A stretch of DNA of 43,586 nt from Herbaspirillum sp. (GTDB lineage Bacteria; Pseudomonadota; Gammaproteobacteria; Burkholderiales; Burkholderiaceae_D). Positions 8,337 to 16,514 of the stretch are shown here, one piece after another. The notes beneath the pieces are model-generated. The model did no database searches. It was not told the origin of the DNA and saw only the letters and a program-made list of their open reading frames with translations. A program made the position numbers and the translations under genes. The first letter of the stretch is position 1. The number at the start of each line of letters is the position of its first letter. The DNA lies in contig JAQGLY010000055.1 in NCBI GenBank assembly GCA_028292625.1, positions 1 to 43,586 of the forward strand, read 5' to 3'.

Positions 8337-9074
8337 ATGGAATTAGACGGTAAAAGAGTCTTGCGGCTACGTGAAGTGAAGGACGTCGAACGCGCAACGG
8401 CAAAAAAGGCACGCGAGTCGTGGCACATGCTTACGATTATGGCAGAGTTTATCGAGTCCACCGAACGCCTGTCCGAGCTTCAGTCGGCCGTGTCGATCTT
8501 CGGTTCGGCGCGCACCAAGCCGGGGACGAAGTATTACGAACTCGGCATCCAGATCGCGCGGCGGCTGTCCGACGCCGGATTTGCGGTGTTGTCCGGCGGC
8601 GGTCCCGGCATCATGGAGGCGGCCAACAAAGGCGCGCAAGCCGGCAAATCGCCGTCGGTCGGCCTCAACATCGAGCTGCCGCATGAGCAGGGCAACAACA
8701 AATGGCAGGATATCTCGATCAATTTCCGCCATTTCTTTGCGCGCAAGGTCGCTTTTGTGCGCTATGCGGACGCCTATGTGGTGATGCCGGGCGGCTTTGG
8801 CACGCTGGATGAACTGACCGAGGCGCTGACGCTGATCCAGACCGGCAAATCGCATCACATCCCGGTGATTCTGGTGGGCGCCGACTTCTGGAGCGGTCTG
8901 ATCGACTGGTTCCGCGCGCAGCTGGTGAACAATGGCATGATCGCGGCGAAGGATATGGATCTGATCCAGGTCATCGACGACCCGGAGCAGATTGTCGACG
9001 CCATTCTGGCGTTTTATCAAACCGGCGAGGACGAGGAAACGACGCCGGAAGCCAAAACCGGCGAGCTGCTGTAG
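8337..9074 (+). CDS. LOG family protein (TIGR00730-type)
   Basis: The 245-residue product belongs to the LOG family (LONELY GUY), nucleotide-binding proteins that include cytokinin-riboside phosphoribohydrolases and AMP/IMP nucleosidases. The signatures GGGPGIMEAANKGA and MPGGFGTLDELTEAL are complete, in the order expected. About 30 residues (ESWHMLTIMAEFIESTERL) precede the Rossmann-like core, as in the longer bacterial subgroup. The start is the ATG of the shared CATATG, with a weak AGGGTG 10 bases upstream. A TTG two codons earlier is possible but would run into polA's start. A terminator follows at 9090. The physiological substrate cannot be read from sequence. Confidence 0.93.
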   Translation: MELDGKRVLRLREVKDVERATAKKARESWHMLTIMAEFIESTERLSELQSAVSIFGSARTKPGTKYYELGIQIARRLSDAGFAVLSGGGPGIMEAANKGAQAGKSPSVGLNIELPHEQGNNKWQDISINFRHFFARKVAFVRYADAYVVMPGGFGTLDELTEALTLIQTGKSHHIPVILVGADFWSGLIDWFRAQLVNNGMIAAKDMDLIQVIDDPEQIVDAILAFYQTGEDEETTPEAKTGELL

Positions 9075-9089
9075 CGATGCAAGCGATAT

Positions 9090-9124
9090 AACCGGCGTAT
9101 TCGGCTTTCGAGAGCCGGTTTTTC
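9090..9124 (+). terminator. Intrinsic terminator after the LOG gene
   Basis: ACCGGC (9091-9096) pairs with GCCGGT (9114-9119), with an inner GGCT/AGCC stem, and a run of T follows (GGTTTTTCT). It starts 16 bases after the LOG stop codon. Confidence 0.7.
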
Positions 9125-9273
9125 TACCAACTTTGGCCACTGCCGCGCTACTCCCGCGAAAGCCGGCTAAAAAAACAACAGCCTCGCGGCGCTGCTCCGC
9201 GCATTTTCGCCCGGCAATGCCGCCGGGCGGTAGTGCCGGCGCGAAACTGCCGAAAAGCCCGCCCGCTTTTTGC

Positions 9274-9279
9274 TACAAT
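9274..9279 (+). promoter_or_regulatory. Candidate promoter of the leader ORF / DUF2782 / thrB unit
   Basis: TGCTACAAT (9271-9279) resembles an extended -10 (TGn-TACAAT). No good -35 is present. The predicted start near 9286 lies about 27 bases before the small ORF at 9313. Upstream, a GCCCGGC/GCCGGGC inverted repeat (9209-9228) sits in otherwise gene-free sequence between 9125 and 9270. Confidence 0.5.
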
Positions 9280-9312
9280 GTCCAACATCGCCATTCACAA
9301 AGGTGTCTTAGG

Positions 9313-9396
9313 ATGAACGCGCCGCCCTCGCGCGGCAAGTTTATGGAACGGTTGCAGCAATCCCCCCTGCCCACATCACTACAAGAATATTTATGA
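9313..9396 (+). CDS. Candidate 27-residue leader ORF coupled to the DUF2782 gene
   Basis: This short frame encodes MNAPPSRGKFMERLQQSPLP and seven more residues. It has a good AGGTG Shine-Dalgarno (9301-9305) 7 bases before the ATG. Its TGA stop overlaps the ATG of the following DUF2782 gene as ATGA (9393-9396), and that gene has no good ribosome site of its own. The arrangement looks like translational coupling through a leader peptide. I recognise no homologue and there is no run of regulatory amino-acid codons, so an attenuation mechanism is not indicated. Confidence 0.5.
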   Translation: MNAPPSRGKFMERLQQSPLPTSLQEYL

Positions 9397-9806
9397 AACT
9401 GTCCAAAGTCTGCTCGTTCGCCGCTTTATGTATCGCCGTCGGCGCCGCCCCGGGCTGGGTCGCCGCGCAGCAGCCCCCTGCCCAGCCGCCCGCCAACAAC
9501 GTAGCCCCGCCTCCGCCGCGCATGGACAATCTGCAGGAAACCGAAGCGCCGTCCGTCACCATTCAGACGCCCGCCGAAAAAAGGGAGAAGAAGATTACCG
9601 AAACCCGTGAGCAAGGCAAGGTCACGGAGGTCAAGGTGGAAGGCCAGAACAGCACTTATTATCTGCGTCCGAAAACCGTTGGCAACGAAATGCCGGGCGA
9701 AGCGATGGGCGGACATCAAACCAATCCGCAATGGAAAATCAAGGAATTCGACTGGGGCAGCAAGCCGGAGAAAAAGGCGCCCAGCGACGCCACGCTGCCC
9801 CGTTGA
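9393..9806 (+). CDS. DUF2782 family exported protein
   Basis: The 137-residue protein has an N-terminal signal peptide (LSKVCSFAALCIAVGAAPGWVAAQ, in two hydrophobic stretches, residues 3-26), then a Pro/Ala/Gln-rich linker. A conserved core around residues 45-120 (ITETREQGKVTEVKVEGQ, YYLRPK, QWKIKEFDWG) resembles DUF2782, a short periplasmic family typical of beta- and gammaproteobacteria with no known function. It sits about 90 bases upstream of thrB in the same direction, as in related genomes. Translation probably couples to the small ORF ending at 9396. Confidence 0.82.
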   Translation: MKLSKVCSFAALCIAVGAAPGWVAAQQPPAQPPANNVAPPPPRMDNLQETEAPSVTIQTPAEKREKKITETREQGKVTEVKVEGQNSTYYLRPKTVGNEMPGEAMGGHQTNPQWKIKEFDWGSKPEKKAPSDATLPR

Positions 9807-9894
9807 GGCAATCGTAAACGGTGGGCCTGAACAAACAGCGCAATACAGACTCGACTCAGGCCCTTATCCTATCCGCTCTTTTTAAATTTTTCCC

Positions 9895-10860
9895 ATGGCA
9901 GTATTCACAACGGTCAGCCTGGAGCAGCTCTCAGGCTGGATCGCCCAGTTTTCGCTGGGCCGGGCACGCGCGATCAAAGGCATTTCGTCCGGGATCGAAA
10001 ACAGCAATTTCTTCATCGCCACCGACAGCGGCGAATACGTGCTGACGCTGTTCGAAAATCTGACTGCCGAGCAGCTGCCGTTTTATCTGCATTTGATGCG
10101 TCATCTGGCGCAGCGCGGCGTGCTGGTGCCGGAGCCCATCGCCAACCGCGCCGGCGACATTCTGCATGAGCTCAACGGCAAACCCGCATCCATCGTCACC
10201 AAACTGGAAGGCTCCCATCAATTGGCCCCCGCTGAGCGGCATTGCGCGGCGGTCGGGGCCATGCTGGCCAGGATGCATCTGGCCGCGCGGGACTTCGGCA
10301 TCCGTCAGCCCAATCTGCGCGGCCTGCCGTGGTGGCGCGAGAACGCGCCTGTCGTCATGCCGCATCTGCCGCTGCCGGCGCAGCAATTGCTGCGCGATGA
10401 AATGATTTTTCAGGAAGCATTTGCCGCCGGCGCCGCCTGCGCGGAACTGACGCAGCATTACTCCGGCCCGATCCACGCCGACCTGTTCCGCAACAACGTG
10501 ATGTTCGACGGCGACCGTCTGACCGGTTTTTTCGATTTCTATTTTGCCGGCTGCGATACCTGGCTGTTCGATCTGGCGGTCACCGTCAATGACTGGTGCA
10601 TCGCGCTCGACAGTGGGGAACTCGATGCGCCGCGCGTGGCGGCGATGCTCGATGCCTACCGCGCGGTGCGTCCGTTCGGGCCGGCCGAAATCGCGTCATG
10701 GCAAACCATGCTGCGCGCGGCGGCATTGCGCTTCTGGCTGTCGCGCCTGTATGATTTCTATTTGCCGCGCGACGCCGAACTTCTGACCCCGCACAATCCC
10801 GCGCATTTCGAACGCATCCTGCGTCTGCGTATCGCGGTGCCCGCACCGCTCACCGAATAA
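9895..10860 (+). CDS. thrB: Homoserine kinase, aminoglycoside-phosphotransferase-like type
   Basis: The 321-residue enzyme phosphorylates homoserine for threonine synthesis. It belongs to the APH/choline-kinase fold (ThrB_alt), not the GHMP kinase type of E. coli. [15 protein letters not shown] marks the nucleotide loop and [13 protein letters not shown] (near residue 200) is the Brenner-type catalytic loop. [18 protein letters not shown] holds the metal-binding Asp. Length and the start [15 protein letters not shown] match the family. The downstream membrane-protein gene begins 19 bases after the stop, so they probably share a transcript. Confidence 0.95.
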   Translation: MAVFTTVSLEQLSGWIAQFSLGRARAIKGISSGIENSNFFIATDSGEYVLTLFENLTAEQLPFYLHLMRHLAQRGVLVPEPIANRAGDILHELNGKPASIVTKLEGSHQLAPAERHCAAVGAMLARMHLAARDFGIRQPNLRGLPWWRENAPVVMPHLPLPAQQLLRDEMIFQEAFAAGAACAELTQHYSGPIHADLFRNNVMFDGDRLTGFFDFYFAGCDTWLFDLAVTVNDWCIALDSGELDAPRVAAMLDAYRAVRPFGPAEIASWQTMLRAAALRFWLSRLYDFYLPRDAELLTPHNPAHFERILRLRIAVPAPLTE

Positions 10861-10879
10861 ATGCTGACAGGCCCCGAAC

Positions 10880-11656
10880 ATGCAAAAATTCCCCGCAAGC
10901 AGCGGCTGGCGCTGGATTAAACAAGGCTTTGCCATTTTCCGCAAGAAACCGGCGGAACTGTCCACCTTGTTTCTGGCGTACATGTTTTTGATGCTGGCGC
11001 TGGGCATCGTCCCCGTTCTGGGGCAAGTATTGCCGCTGATCCTGGTGCCGGTGTTCGCCATCGCCTTCATGCAGGCCTGCATCAATATCGAAAACGATCA
11101 GCGGGTCTATCCGACGCTGCTGTTGACCGGCTTTCGTTCCCCCGCGATCAAATCGCTGCTGATGCTCGGTGTGTTGTATCTGCTGGCCGCGGTAGCGGCG
11201 ATCGGCATATCGTCGGTGGTCGACGGCGGTGCGCTGTGGCGCGCGATGGTGATACGCGACACCACCACTGCCGCCGAAATCCAGGATTCGAACATGTCGC
11301 TGGCGATGGTGTTCGCCGCGCTGGTGTATCTGCCGGCGGCGATGGCGTTCTGGTTCGCGGCGCCGTTGCTGGTCTGGCAGAAAATGCCGCTGGCGAAGGC
11401 CTTGTTCTACAGCTTTTTTGCGGTCGTCGGCGCAGGGCGGGCGTTCCTGCTGTACGCCATGGCATGGATCTCGCTGGGCGTGATCGTGCCGGCGCTGATC
11501 AGTACGCTGGTGGCGCTGCTGATCGGCAGCATCAGCGTGACTGTGTTTATCCTGTTGCCGCTGTCCATCATTCTGACGGTCATCATGTACTGCTCGTTTT
11601 ATCCGACGTATACCGAAATTTTTGGCAAGCCGGCGTTGCTGGATGTAGAGGTTTAA
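10880..11656 (+). CDS. BPSS1780-type multi-pass membrane protein
   Basis: The 258-residue protein begins with a short cytoplasmic segment (SSGWRWIKQGFAIFRKKPAEL) typical of the BPSS1780 family. Five to six hydrophobic helices follow, at about residues 30-65, 92-112, 138-165, 175-200 and 200-235. Function is unknown. It follows thrB by 19 bases in the same direction. Its TAA stop overlaps that of the convergent uvrD gene, leaving no room for a terminator between them. Confidence 0.8.
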   Translation: MQKFPASSGWRWIKQGFAIFRKKPAELSTLFLAYMFLMLALGIVPVLGQVLPLILVPVFAIAFMQACINIENDQRVYPTLLLTGFRSPAIKSLLMLGVLYLLAAVAAIGISSVVDGGALWRAMVIRDTTTAAEIQDSNMSLAMVFAALVYLPAAMAFWFAAPLLVWQKMPLAKALFYSFFAVVGAGRAFLLYAMAWISLGVIVPALISTLVALLIGSISVTVFILLPLSIILTVIMYCSFYPTYTEIFGKPALLDVEV

Positions 11657-13935
11657 GCCACCTTATCCAGCTTCGCAATACTTAAATCCAGCAGCTTCAT
11701 CCCGTGCCGCCCGAAGTTGATATGCGCGCGGGCGCTGCCAGCGTCTCCCTCGATGTTGACGATCACGCCCTCGCCGAATTTCGCATGCGCGACGGTTTCG
11801 CCGATACGCCAGCCTATGTCTTTTTTCGCGAGATTGGCGGCGATGAGATTGGCGGCCGGGGTTTCCGCCAGCCATGCGGCCTTCGGATGCGCGAACCAGC
11901 TGTGCTGTTGCTGCACGCGCGGCGACAGCCATTTCAATGCATCTTCCGGCAGTTCATCGAAAAAGCGTGAGCGCATGTTGTAGCGCGTCTGGCCGTGCAA
12001 CATCCGCGTCTGCGAGAAGCTCATGTACAAACGCTGGCGCGCGCGGGTGATCGCGACGTACATCAGACGGCGCTCTTCTTCCACGCCGCCGTCTTCCTTG
12101 GCGCTGTTCTCATGCGGGAACAGGCCTTCCTCCAGACCGGTGATAAACACATTATCGAATTCCAGTCCCTTGGCCGAATGCACCGTCATCAGTTGCAAGG
12201 CATCCTGACCGGCCTGAGCCTGGTTGTCGCCGGCTTCCAGCGACGCATGCGACAGGAACGCAGATAGCGGCGACATCACCGCCGCCAGCGGCGCATCCGC
12301 ATCCAGTATCTCCACGCCGTCGGCCAAGGTCAGGGCGCGGCCGCCCGCCGCCTGGGCCGCCGGACCCAGCAACGCGGGCGCATTCACGCCGAAACCTTCT
12401 TCGGAAACGAACAAAGTCGCCGCACTGACCAATTGCTCCAGATTCTCGATCCGGTCCGCGCCTTCTTTTTCATTCTGGTAATGGGCAATCAAACCGCTGC
12501 CGTCCAGCACGATCTGCACCAGTTCCGGCAACGGCACATGCGGCGATTCGAAACGCGTGCCTTCGATCAGTTTGACAAACCCGGCCAGCAGCGAACCCGC
12601 CTTGCCGGCCACATGCGGCACCGCCGCGTACAAGGAAATGCCTTGCTGGCGCGCCGCATCCTGCAATTGCTCGACCGAGCGCGCACCGATGCCGCGGGCC
12701 GGAAAATTCACCACGCGCAAAAACGCCGAATCGTTATGCGGATTGTCGATCAATTGCAGATACGCGATCGCGTGCTTGACCTCGGCCCGTTCGAAATAGC
12801 GCTGGCCGCCATAAACCCGATAAGCGATGCCCGCCGAAAACAGCGCATGCTCCAGCACCCGCGACTGCGCGTTCGACCGATACAGCAGCGCAATTTCGCT
12901 GCGCGCCGCGCCTTCATCGATCAGATTCTTGACTTCCTCGATCACCCACTGCGCTTCCTGCAGATCGCTGCCGGATTCGCAGATGCGCACCGGTTCGCCA
13001 TGGCCGGCGTCGGTGCGCAAATTCTTGCCCAGGCGCTTGGTATTGTTCGCGATCAGCGTATTGGCGGTGTCCAGGATATGGCCGTGCGAACGATAATTCT
13101 GCTCCAGCTTGATCAGATTCTGTACATGAAACTCGCGCTCGAACGCCGACATATTGCCGACATTGGCGCCGCGGAACGCATAGATGCTCTGATCGTCGTC
13201 GCCGACCGCAAACACCGCGCCCTGCGTGCCGGCCATCAGCTTCAGCCATTTGTATTGCAGATCGTTGGTGTCCTGGAATTCATCGACCAGGATATGTTTG
13301 AAACGTCCCTGATAATGTTCGCGCAAGGGCTGATTGCGGGTCAGCAGCTCATAGGTGCGCAACAGCAGTTCGGCGAAATCGACCACGCCTTCGCGCTGGC
13401 ATTGCTGATCGTAGATATCGTACAACTCGACCATCTTGCGGTTGTAATCGTCGTAGGTTTCGACGTCCTTGGCGCGCAGGCCCTGATCCTTGGCGCTGTT
13501 GATGAAATACATCAGATTGCGCGGCGGATATTTTTCGTCGTCGATGTTCAGCGATTTCAACAGACGCTTGATCATCGACAACTGATCCTGCGTATCGAGA
13601 ATCTGAAAGGTCTGCGGCAGCGCCGCGTCGCGATAGTGGGCGCGCAGCAGACGATTGCACAGCCCGTGAAAAGTGCCGATCCACATGCCGCGCGTATTGA
13701 TCGGCATCATCGCCGACAGCCGCGTCAGCATTTCCTTGGAGGCTTTGTTGGTGAACGTGACGGCCAGAATTCCGGAGGGAGATACTTGCCCGGTCTGGAT
13801 CAGCCAGGCGATGCGCGTGGTCAGCACGCGCGTCTTGCCGGAACCGGCGCCGGCCAGAATCAGGGCGGGCTGGGCCGGCAGTGTGACGGCGGCAAGTTGT
13901 TCGGGATTCAGATTGTGAAGGAGATTTTGCATCAT
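11653..13935 (-). CDS. uvrD: UvrD/Rep-family DNA helicase
   Basis: The 760-residue superfamily 1A helicase acts in mismatch and excision repair. Motif I is AGAGSGKTRVLTTRI near residue 30, Ia is VTFTNKASKEML, II is VDEFQDTNDLQ near residue 220 and III is VGDDDQSIYAFRGA. Motif IV is LEQNYRSHGHIL, V is LMTVHSAKGLEFDNVFI and VI is EERRLMYVAITRARQRLY. The C-terminus carries the UvrD/PcrA Tudor-like segment (GETVAHAKFGEGVI). Two start codons stand in tandem (ATGATG). A TATAAT only 3 bases upstream of the first suggests a leaderless transcript starting at the second. UvrD is preferred over Rep because of the Tudor-like end. Confidence 0.96.
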   Translation of the reverse strand: MMQNLLHNLNPEQLAAVTLPAQPALILAGAGSGKTRVLTTRIAWLIQTGQVSPSGILAVTFTNKASKEMLTRLSAMMPINTRGMWIGTFHGLCNRLLRAHYRDAALPQTFQILDTQDQLSMIKRLLKSLNIDDEKYPPRNLMYFINSAKDQGLRAKDVETYDDYNRKMVELYDIYDQQCQREGVVDFAELLLRTYELLTRNQPLREHYQGRFKHILVDEFQDTNDLQYKWLKLMAGTQGAVFAVGDDDQSIYAFRGANVGNMSAFEREFHVQNLIKLEQNYRSHGHILDTANTLIANNTKRLGKNLRTDAGHGEPVRICESGSDLQEAQWVIEEVKNLIDEGAARSEIALLYRSNAQSRVLEHALFSAGIAYRVYGGQRYFERAEVKHAIAYLQLIDNPHNDSAFLRVVNFPARGIGARSVEQLQDAARQQGISLYAAVPHVAGKAGSLLAGFVKLIEGTRFESPHVPLPELVQIVLDGSGLIAHYQNEKEGADRIENLEQLVSAATLFVSEEGFGVNAPALLGPAAQAAGGRALTLADGVEILDADAPLAAVMSPLSAFLSHASLEAGDNQAQAGQDALQLMTVHSAKGLEFDNVFITGLEEGLFPHENSAKEDGGVEEERRLMYVAITRARQRLYMSFSQTRMLHGQTRYNMRSRFFDELPEDALKWLSPRVQQQHSWFAHPKAAWLAETPAANLIAANLAKKDIGWRIGETVAHAKFGEGVIVNIEGDAGSARAHINFGRHGMKLLDLSIAKLDKVA

Positions 13936-13938
13936 GCG

Positions 13939-13962
13939 ATTATAAGCCGCCGCCAGCGGCTT
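13939..13962 (-). promoter_or_regulatory. Candidate uvrD promoter with palindrome in the spacer
   Basis: TATAAT on the minus strand (13944-13939) lies 3 bases before the first uvrD ATG. Directly upstream is the perfect inverted repeat AAGCCGC/GCGGCTT (13944-13950 and 13956-13962) that occupies the -10/-35 spacer. On the plus strand the same repeat is followed by TTTT and could fold as a weak terminator. No LexA-type box is visible here. Confidence 0.45.
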
Positions 13963-14031
13963 TTACTTCATCAGGGTAGAATCGCCGCAATCTTTCGTGT
14001 CTGTCTCCATCCCTTTTTAGTTTCTTTCCTC

Positions 14032-15246
14032 ATGTCCGTCGGCACCACCTCCCCTTCTTCCACGCAAGACTCCCCCGCGACCGTCAATTTCCGGATCTTC
14101 TCCGCCGTGCTGTTGACGTTTACCTGCTACCTGTCGATCGGCATTCCGCTGGGCGTGCTGCCCGGCTATATTCACGCAGATCTCGGCTACAGTTCCTTCA
14201 TCGCGGGCCTCGGCATCAGCATGCAATACATCGCCACGCTGGTCAGCCGCCCGTATGCGGGACGCAGCGCCGACGGCATCGGCCCCAAAAAAGCCGTGCA
14301 ACGAGGATTGCTGATGTGCCTGGGCAGCGGCGTGTTCATGTCGCTGTCGGCGCTGCTGCACGGCATCCCCGCGCTGAGTCTGCTGTTGTTGGTCGTCGGC
14401 CGCCTGACATTGGGCATTGCCGAGAGCCTGGTCGGCACCGGCGCCATCAGCTGGGGCATCGGCCGCGTCGGCGCCCGGCATACGCCGCGGGTCATTTCAT
14501 GGAACGGCATCGCCTCTTATTCCGCGATCGCCATCGGCGCTCCGCTGGGCGTGGCGATGGAACAGCATTGGGGTTTCATCTCCCTGGGCGTGCTGTCGGT
14601 CGTCACGCCGCTGTGCGGCTATCTGATTGCGCGCTGCAGCGCCCCCTCCGCCATGGTTGCGCACGGCGAAACGCTGGCGTTCAAGCATGTCTTGCTGCGC
14701 GTGCTGCCGTGCGGCATCGCGTTGGGACTGGGCACGATCGGCTTTGGCTCTATCGCCACCTTCATCACCTTGTACTACGGCAGTTTCGGCTGGGCCAACG
14801 CCGCATATTGCCTGAGCACGTTCGGCGCCGCATTTGTCGTTTCGCGCCTGTTGCTTTCGCACACGATTCACCGCTTCGGCGGATTCCGCATCGCCATGGT
14901 GTTGTTTCCGATCGAAATTGTCGGACTGCTGATGATCTGGCTGGCGCCCGCGCCGCTGTGGGCGATGCTGGGCGCTGCCTTGACCGGATTCGGCTTTTCG
15001 ATGATTTTTCCGGCGCTGGCGGTAGAGGCCGTAGCGCTGGTGCCGACGCGCAATCGCGGCGCGGCCATCGGCGCTTATACCGCGTTCCTCGATGTGTCGC
15101 TGGGCATCACCGGCCCGGTGGCGGGCCTGATCATCGGACAGTTCGGCTATCCGTCGGTGTATCTGTTCGCCGCCGTCTGCACCTTGCTGGGGTTGGCCAT
15201 CGTGATCCGTTCCGCGTTGCGGCCGCGCCCGGAGCGGGTCGAATAA
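14032..15246 (+). CDS. MFS transporter, YhhS/YfcJ-like
   Basis: The 404-residue inner-membrane protein has about 12 hydrophobic segments. The MFS signature between helices 2 and 3 reads [16 protein letters not shown] near residue 70. Sequence around [26 protein letters not shown] resembles the YhhS/YfcJ (UPF0226) group, putative drug or sugar exporters. The ATG at 14032 follows no Shine-Dalgarno, but upstream sequence in this frame is antisense to uvrD, so the start is set by family length. It is divergent from uvrD. The substrate cannot be told from sequence. Confidence 0.88.
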   Translation: MSVGTTSPSSTQDSPATVNFRIFSAVLLTFTCYLSIGIPLGVLPGYIHADLGYSSFIAGLGISMQYIATLVSRPYAGRSADGIGPKKAVQRGLLMCLGSGVFMSLSALLHGIPALSLLLLVVGRLTLGIAESLVGTGAISWGIGRVGARHTPRVISWNGIASYSAIAIGAPLGVAMEQHWGFISLGVLSVVTPLCGYLIARCSAPSAMVAHGETLAFKHVLLRVLPCGIALGLGTIGFGSIATFITLYYGSFGWANAAYCLSTFGAAFVVSRLLLSHTIHRFGGFRIAMVLFPIEIVGLLMIWLAPAPLWAMLGAALTGFGFSMIFPALAVEAVALVPTRNRGAAIGAYTAFLDVSLGITGPVAGLIIGQFGYPSVYLFAAVCTLLGLAIVIRSALRPRPERVE

Positions 15247-15272
15247 ATCGGCCGGCAGGACACTCGGCATCG

Positions 15273-15301
15273 CTGCAATCCTATTTGGCATAGAATTGCA
15301 G
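15273..15301. promoter_or_regulatory. 29-bp palindrome in front of dps (candidate operator)
   Basis: CTGCAATcCTAT (15273-15284) and ATAGaATTGCAG (15290-15301) are inverted copies with a single mismatched pair around a TTGGC centre. TAGAAT at 15291-15296 could be the dps -10, so a protein bound here would block or position polymerase. It could also be the 3' hairpin of the MFS gene, but no T-run follows. The half-site spacing differs from the OxyR consensus. Confidence 0.5.
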
Positions 15302-15334
15302 CGCTTGTCTTTCAATTACTCAGGAGCAAAAAAT

Positions 15335-15826
15335 ATGGTGAAGAAAAACGTAAGCCCCGGCATCAATATCGGCATCAGCGACAAAGACCGCAAGAAAATC
15401 GCCGATGGACTGAGCAAGCTGTTGGCCGACAGCTACACGCTGTATTTGAAAACGCATAATTTTCACTGGAACGTCACCGGTCCGATGTTCAACACCCTGC
15501 ATTTGATGTTCGAGGGCCAGTACACCGAACTGGCGCTGGCGGTGGATCTGATCGCCGAACGCATACGCGCGCTGGGCTATCCGGCGCCGGGCACCTATGG
15601 CGCCTTCGTCAAGCTGTCGTCGATCAAGGAAGAAGACGGTGTGCCGAACGCCACCGAAATGATTCAAAAACTGGTGGAAGGGCAGGAAGCCGTCACGCGC
15701 ACCGCGCGCTCGATTTTCCCGATCGTCGATGCGGCTTCGGACGAGCCGACCGCCGATCTGTTGACGCAGCGCATGCAGTTGCATGAAAAAAATGCGTGGA
15801 TGCTGCGGTCCTTGCTTGAAGCTTGA
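15335..15826 (+). CDS. dps: Dps family DNA-binding ferritin
   Basis: The 163-residue protein forms dodecamers that oxidise Fe(II) with peroxide and protect DNA. The intersubunit ferroxidase ligands are visible in [14 protein letters not shown] (His) and in [23 protein letters not shown] (acidic residues). A Lys-rich N-terminus ([21 protein letters not shown]) could bind DNA. The ATG has a strong CAGGAG Shine-Dalgarno 8 bases upstream; the frame opens 39 bases earlier but without a ribosome site. A 29-bp palindrome lies in the promoter. The gene is monocistronic, closed by the terminator at 15850. Confidence 0.96.
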   Translation: MVKKNVSPGINIGISDKDRKKIADGLSKLLADSYTLYLKTHNFHWNVTGPMFNTLHLMFEGQYTELALAVDLIAERIRALGYPAPGTYGAFVKLSSIKEEDGVPNATEMIQKLVEGQEAVTRTARSIFPIVDAASDEPTADLLTQRMQLHEKNAWMLRSLLEA

Positions 15827-15849
15827 TTTATCGAAGGTCAATTAAAAAA

Positions 15850-15879
15850 GGGAGCATGTTTGACATGTTCCCTTTTTTT
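15850..15879. terminator. Bidirectional intrinsic terminator between dps and thiE
   Basis: GGGAgCATGT and ACATGtTCCC form a tight hairpin (15850-15872). It is flanked by A6 on the left and T7 on the right, so it can stop both dps (plus) and thiE (minus). The last base overlaps the thiE stop codon. Confidence 0.92.
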
Positions 15880-16514
15880 CAGAACAGCGCGGCAAATTTC
15901 TCCGCCGCGGCCTGCGGGTCGGGCGCGTTGTAAACGCTGCTGATCACCGCCACCATATCCGCTCCCATCGCCACCAGCGGCGCCGCATTGGCCAGCGTCA
16001 TGCCGCCGATCACGACCACCGGCAACGCAATCGAGCGCTTGATCTGCGCGATCAGCTCGGGCTGCGTGCTGACCTCGTATTGCTTGACCTGCGACGGATA
16101 AAATCCGCCGAACGCCAGATAGGATGCGCCCGCCTCCGCCGACTGCTGCGCCAGCGCCGGCGACCCGTAACAGGAAGCCCCGACGATCTTGTCGTCGCCG
16201 AGCGCCGCGCGCACCTCGCCGACCGCCGCATCGGTGCCGCCGACGTGCACGCCGTCAGCGCCGATGGTCATGCACAGCACCACGTTATCGTTGACGATCA
16301 GCGGCACATGATAACGGCGGCATAAAGCCAGCAGCGCGCCGGCCTGTTCGACCGCCTGTTGCGCGCCGGCGGTCTTGTGCCGGTATTGCAGAACCGCCGC
16401 GCCGCCTTGCAAGGCCTGCTCGCTGACGCGCAGCAGGCGCTCGGTATCGTCCCAGTCGGGCGTCACCAGATACAGGCCGCGGCTCCATTTCATCGCTTGC
16501 GTCATAGATGTCAT
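15879..16514 (-). CDS. thiE: Thiamine-phosphate synthase
   Basis: This 211-residue TIM-barrel enzyme couples HMP-PP with the thiazole phosphate to give thiamine phosphate. QYRHK, IVNDN, GADGVHVGGTDA, GASCYGS, AFGGFYPSQVKQ and VVIGGMTLANAA follow the family order. Several positions differ from the textbook motifs (VNDN for INDR, GASCYGS for GxSxH), as in the divergent betaproteobacterial forms. The ATG overlaps the thiD stop as ATGA. A second ATG at 16505 is possible. It is the last gene of the thi operon, with its stop inside the terminator. Confidence 0.92.
   Translation of the reverse strand: MTSMTQAMKWSRGLYLVTPDWDDTERLLRVSEQALQGGAAVLQYRHKTAGAQQAVEQAGALLALCRRYHVPLIVNDNVVLCMTIGADGVHVGGTDAAVGEVRAALGDDKIVGASCYGSPALAQQSAEAGASYLAFGGFYPSQVKQYEVSTQPELIAQIKRSIALPVVVIGGMTLANAAPLVAMGADMVAVISSVYNAPDPQAAAEKFAALF

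Noticed and set aside
12433..14031. Upstream extension of the MFS transporter frame
   Set aside because: The added 530 codons are antisense to uvrD; the family starts at 14032.
15273..15301. OxyR binding site at dps
   Set aside because: The CTAT/ATAG half-sites are present, but in inverted order with a 5-base centre instead of the ATAG-N7-CTAT pattern, so I kept only a generic operator call.
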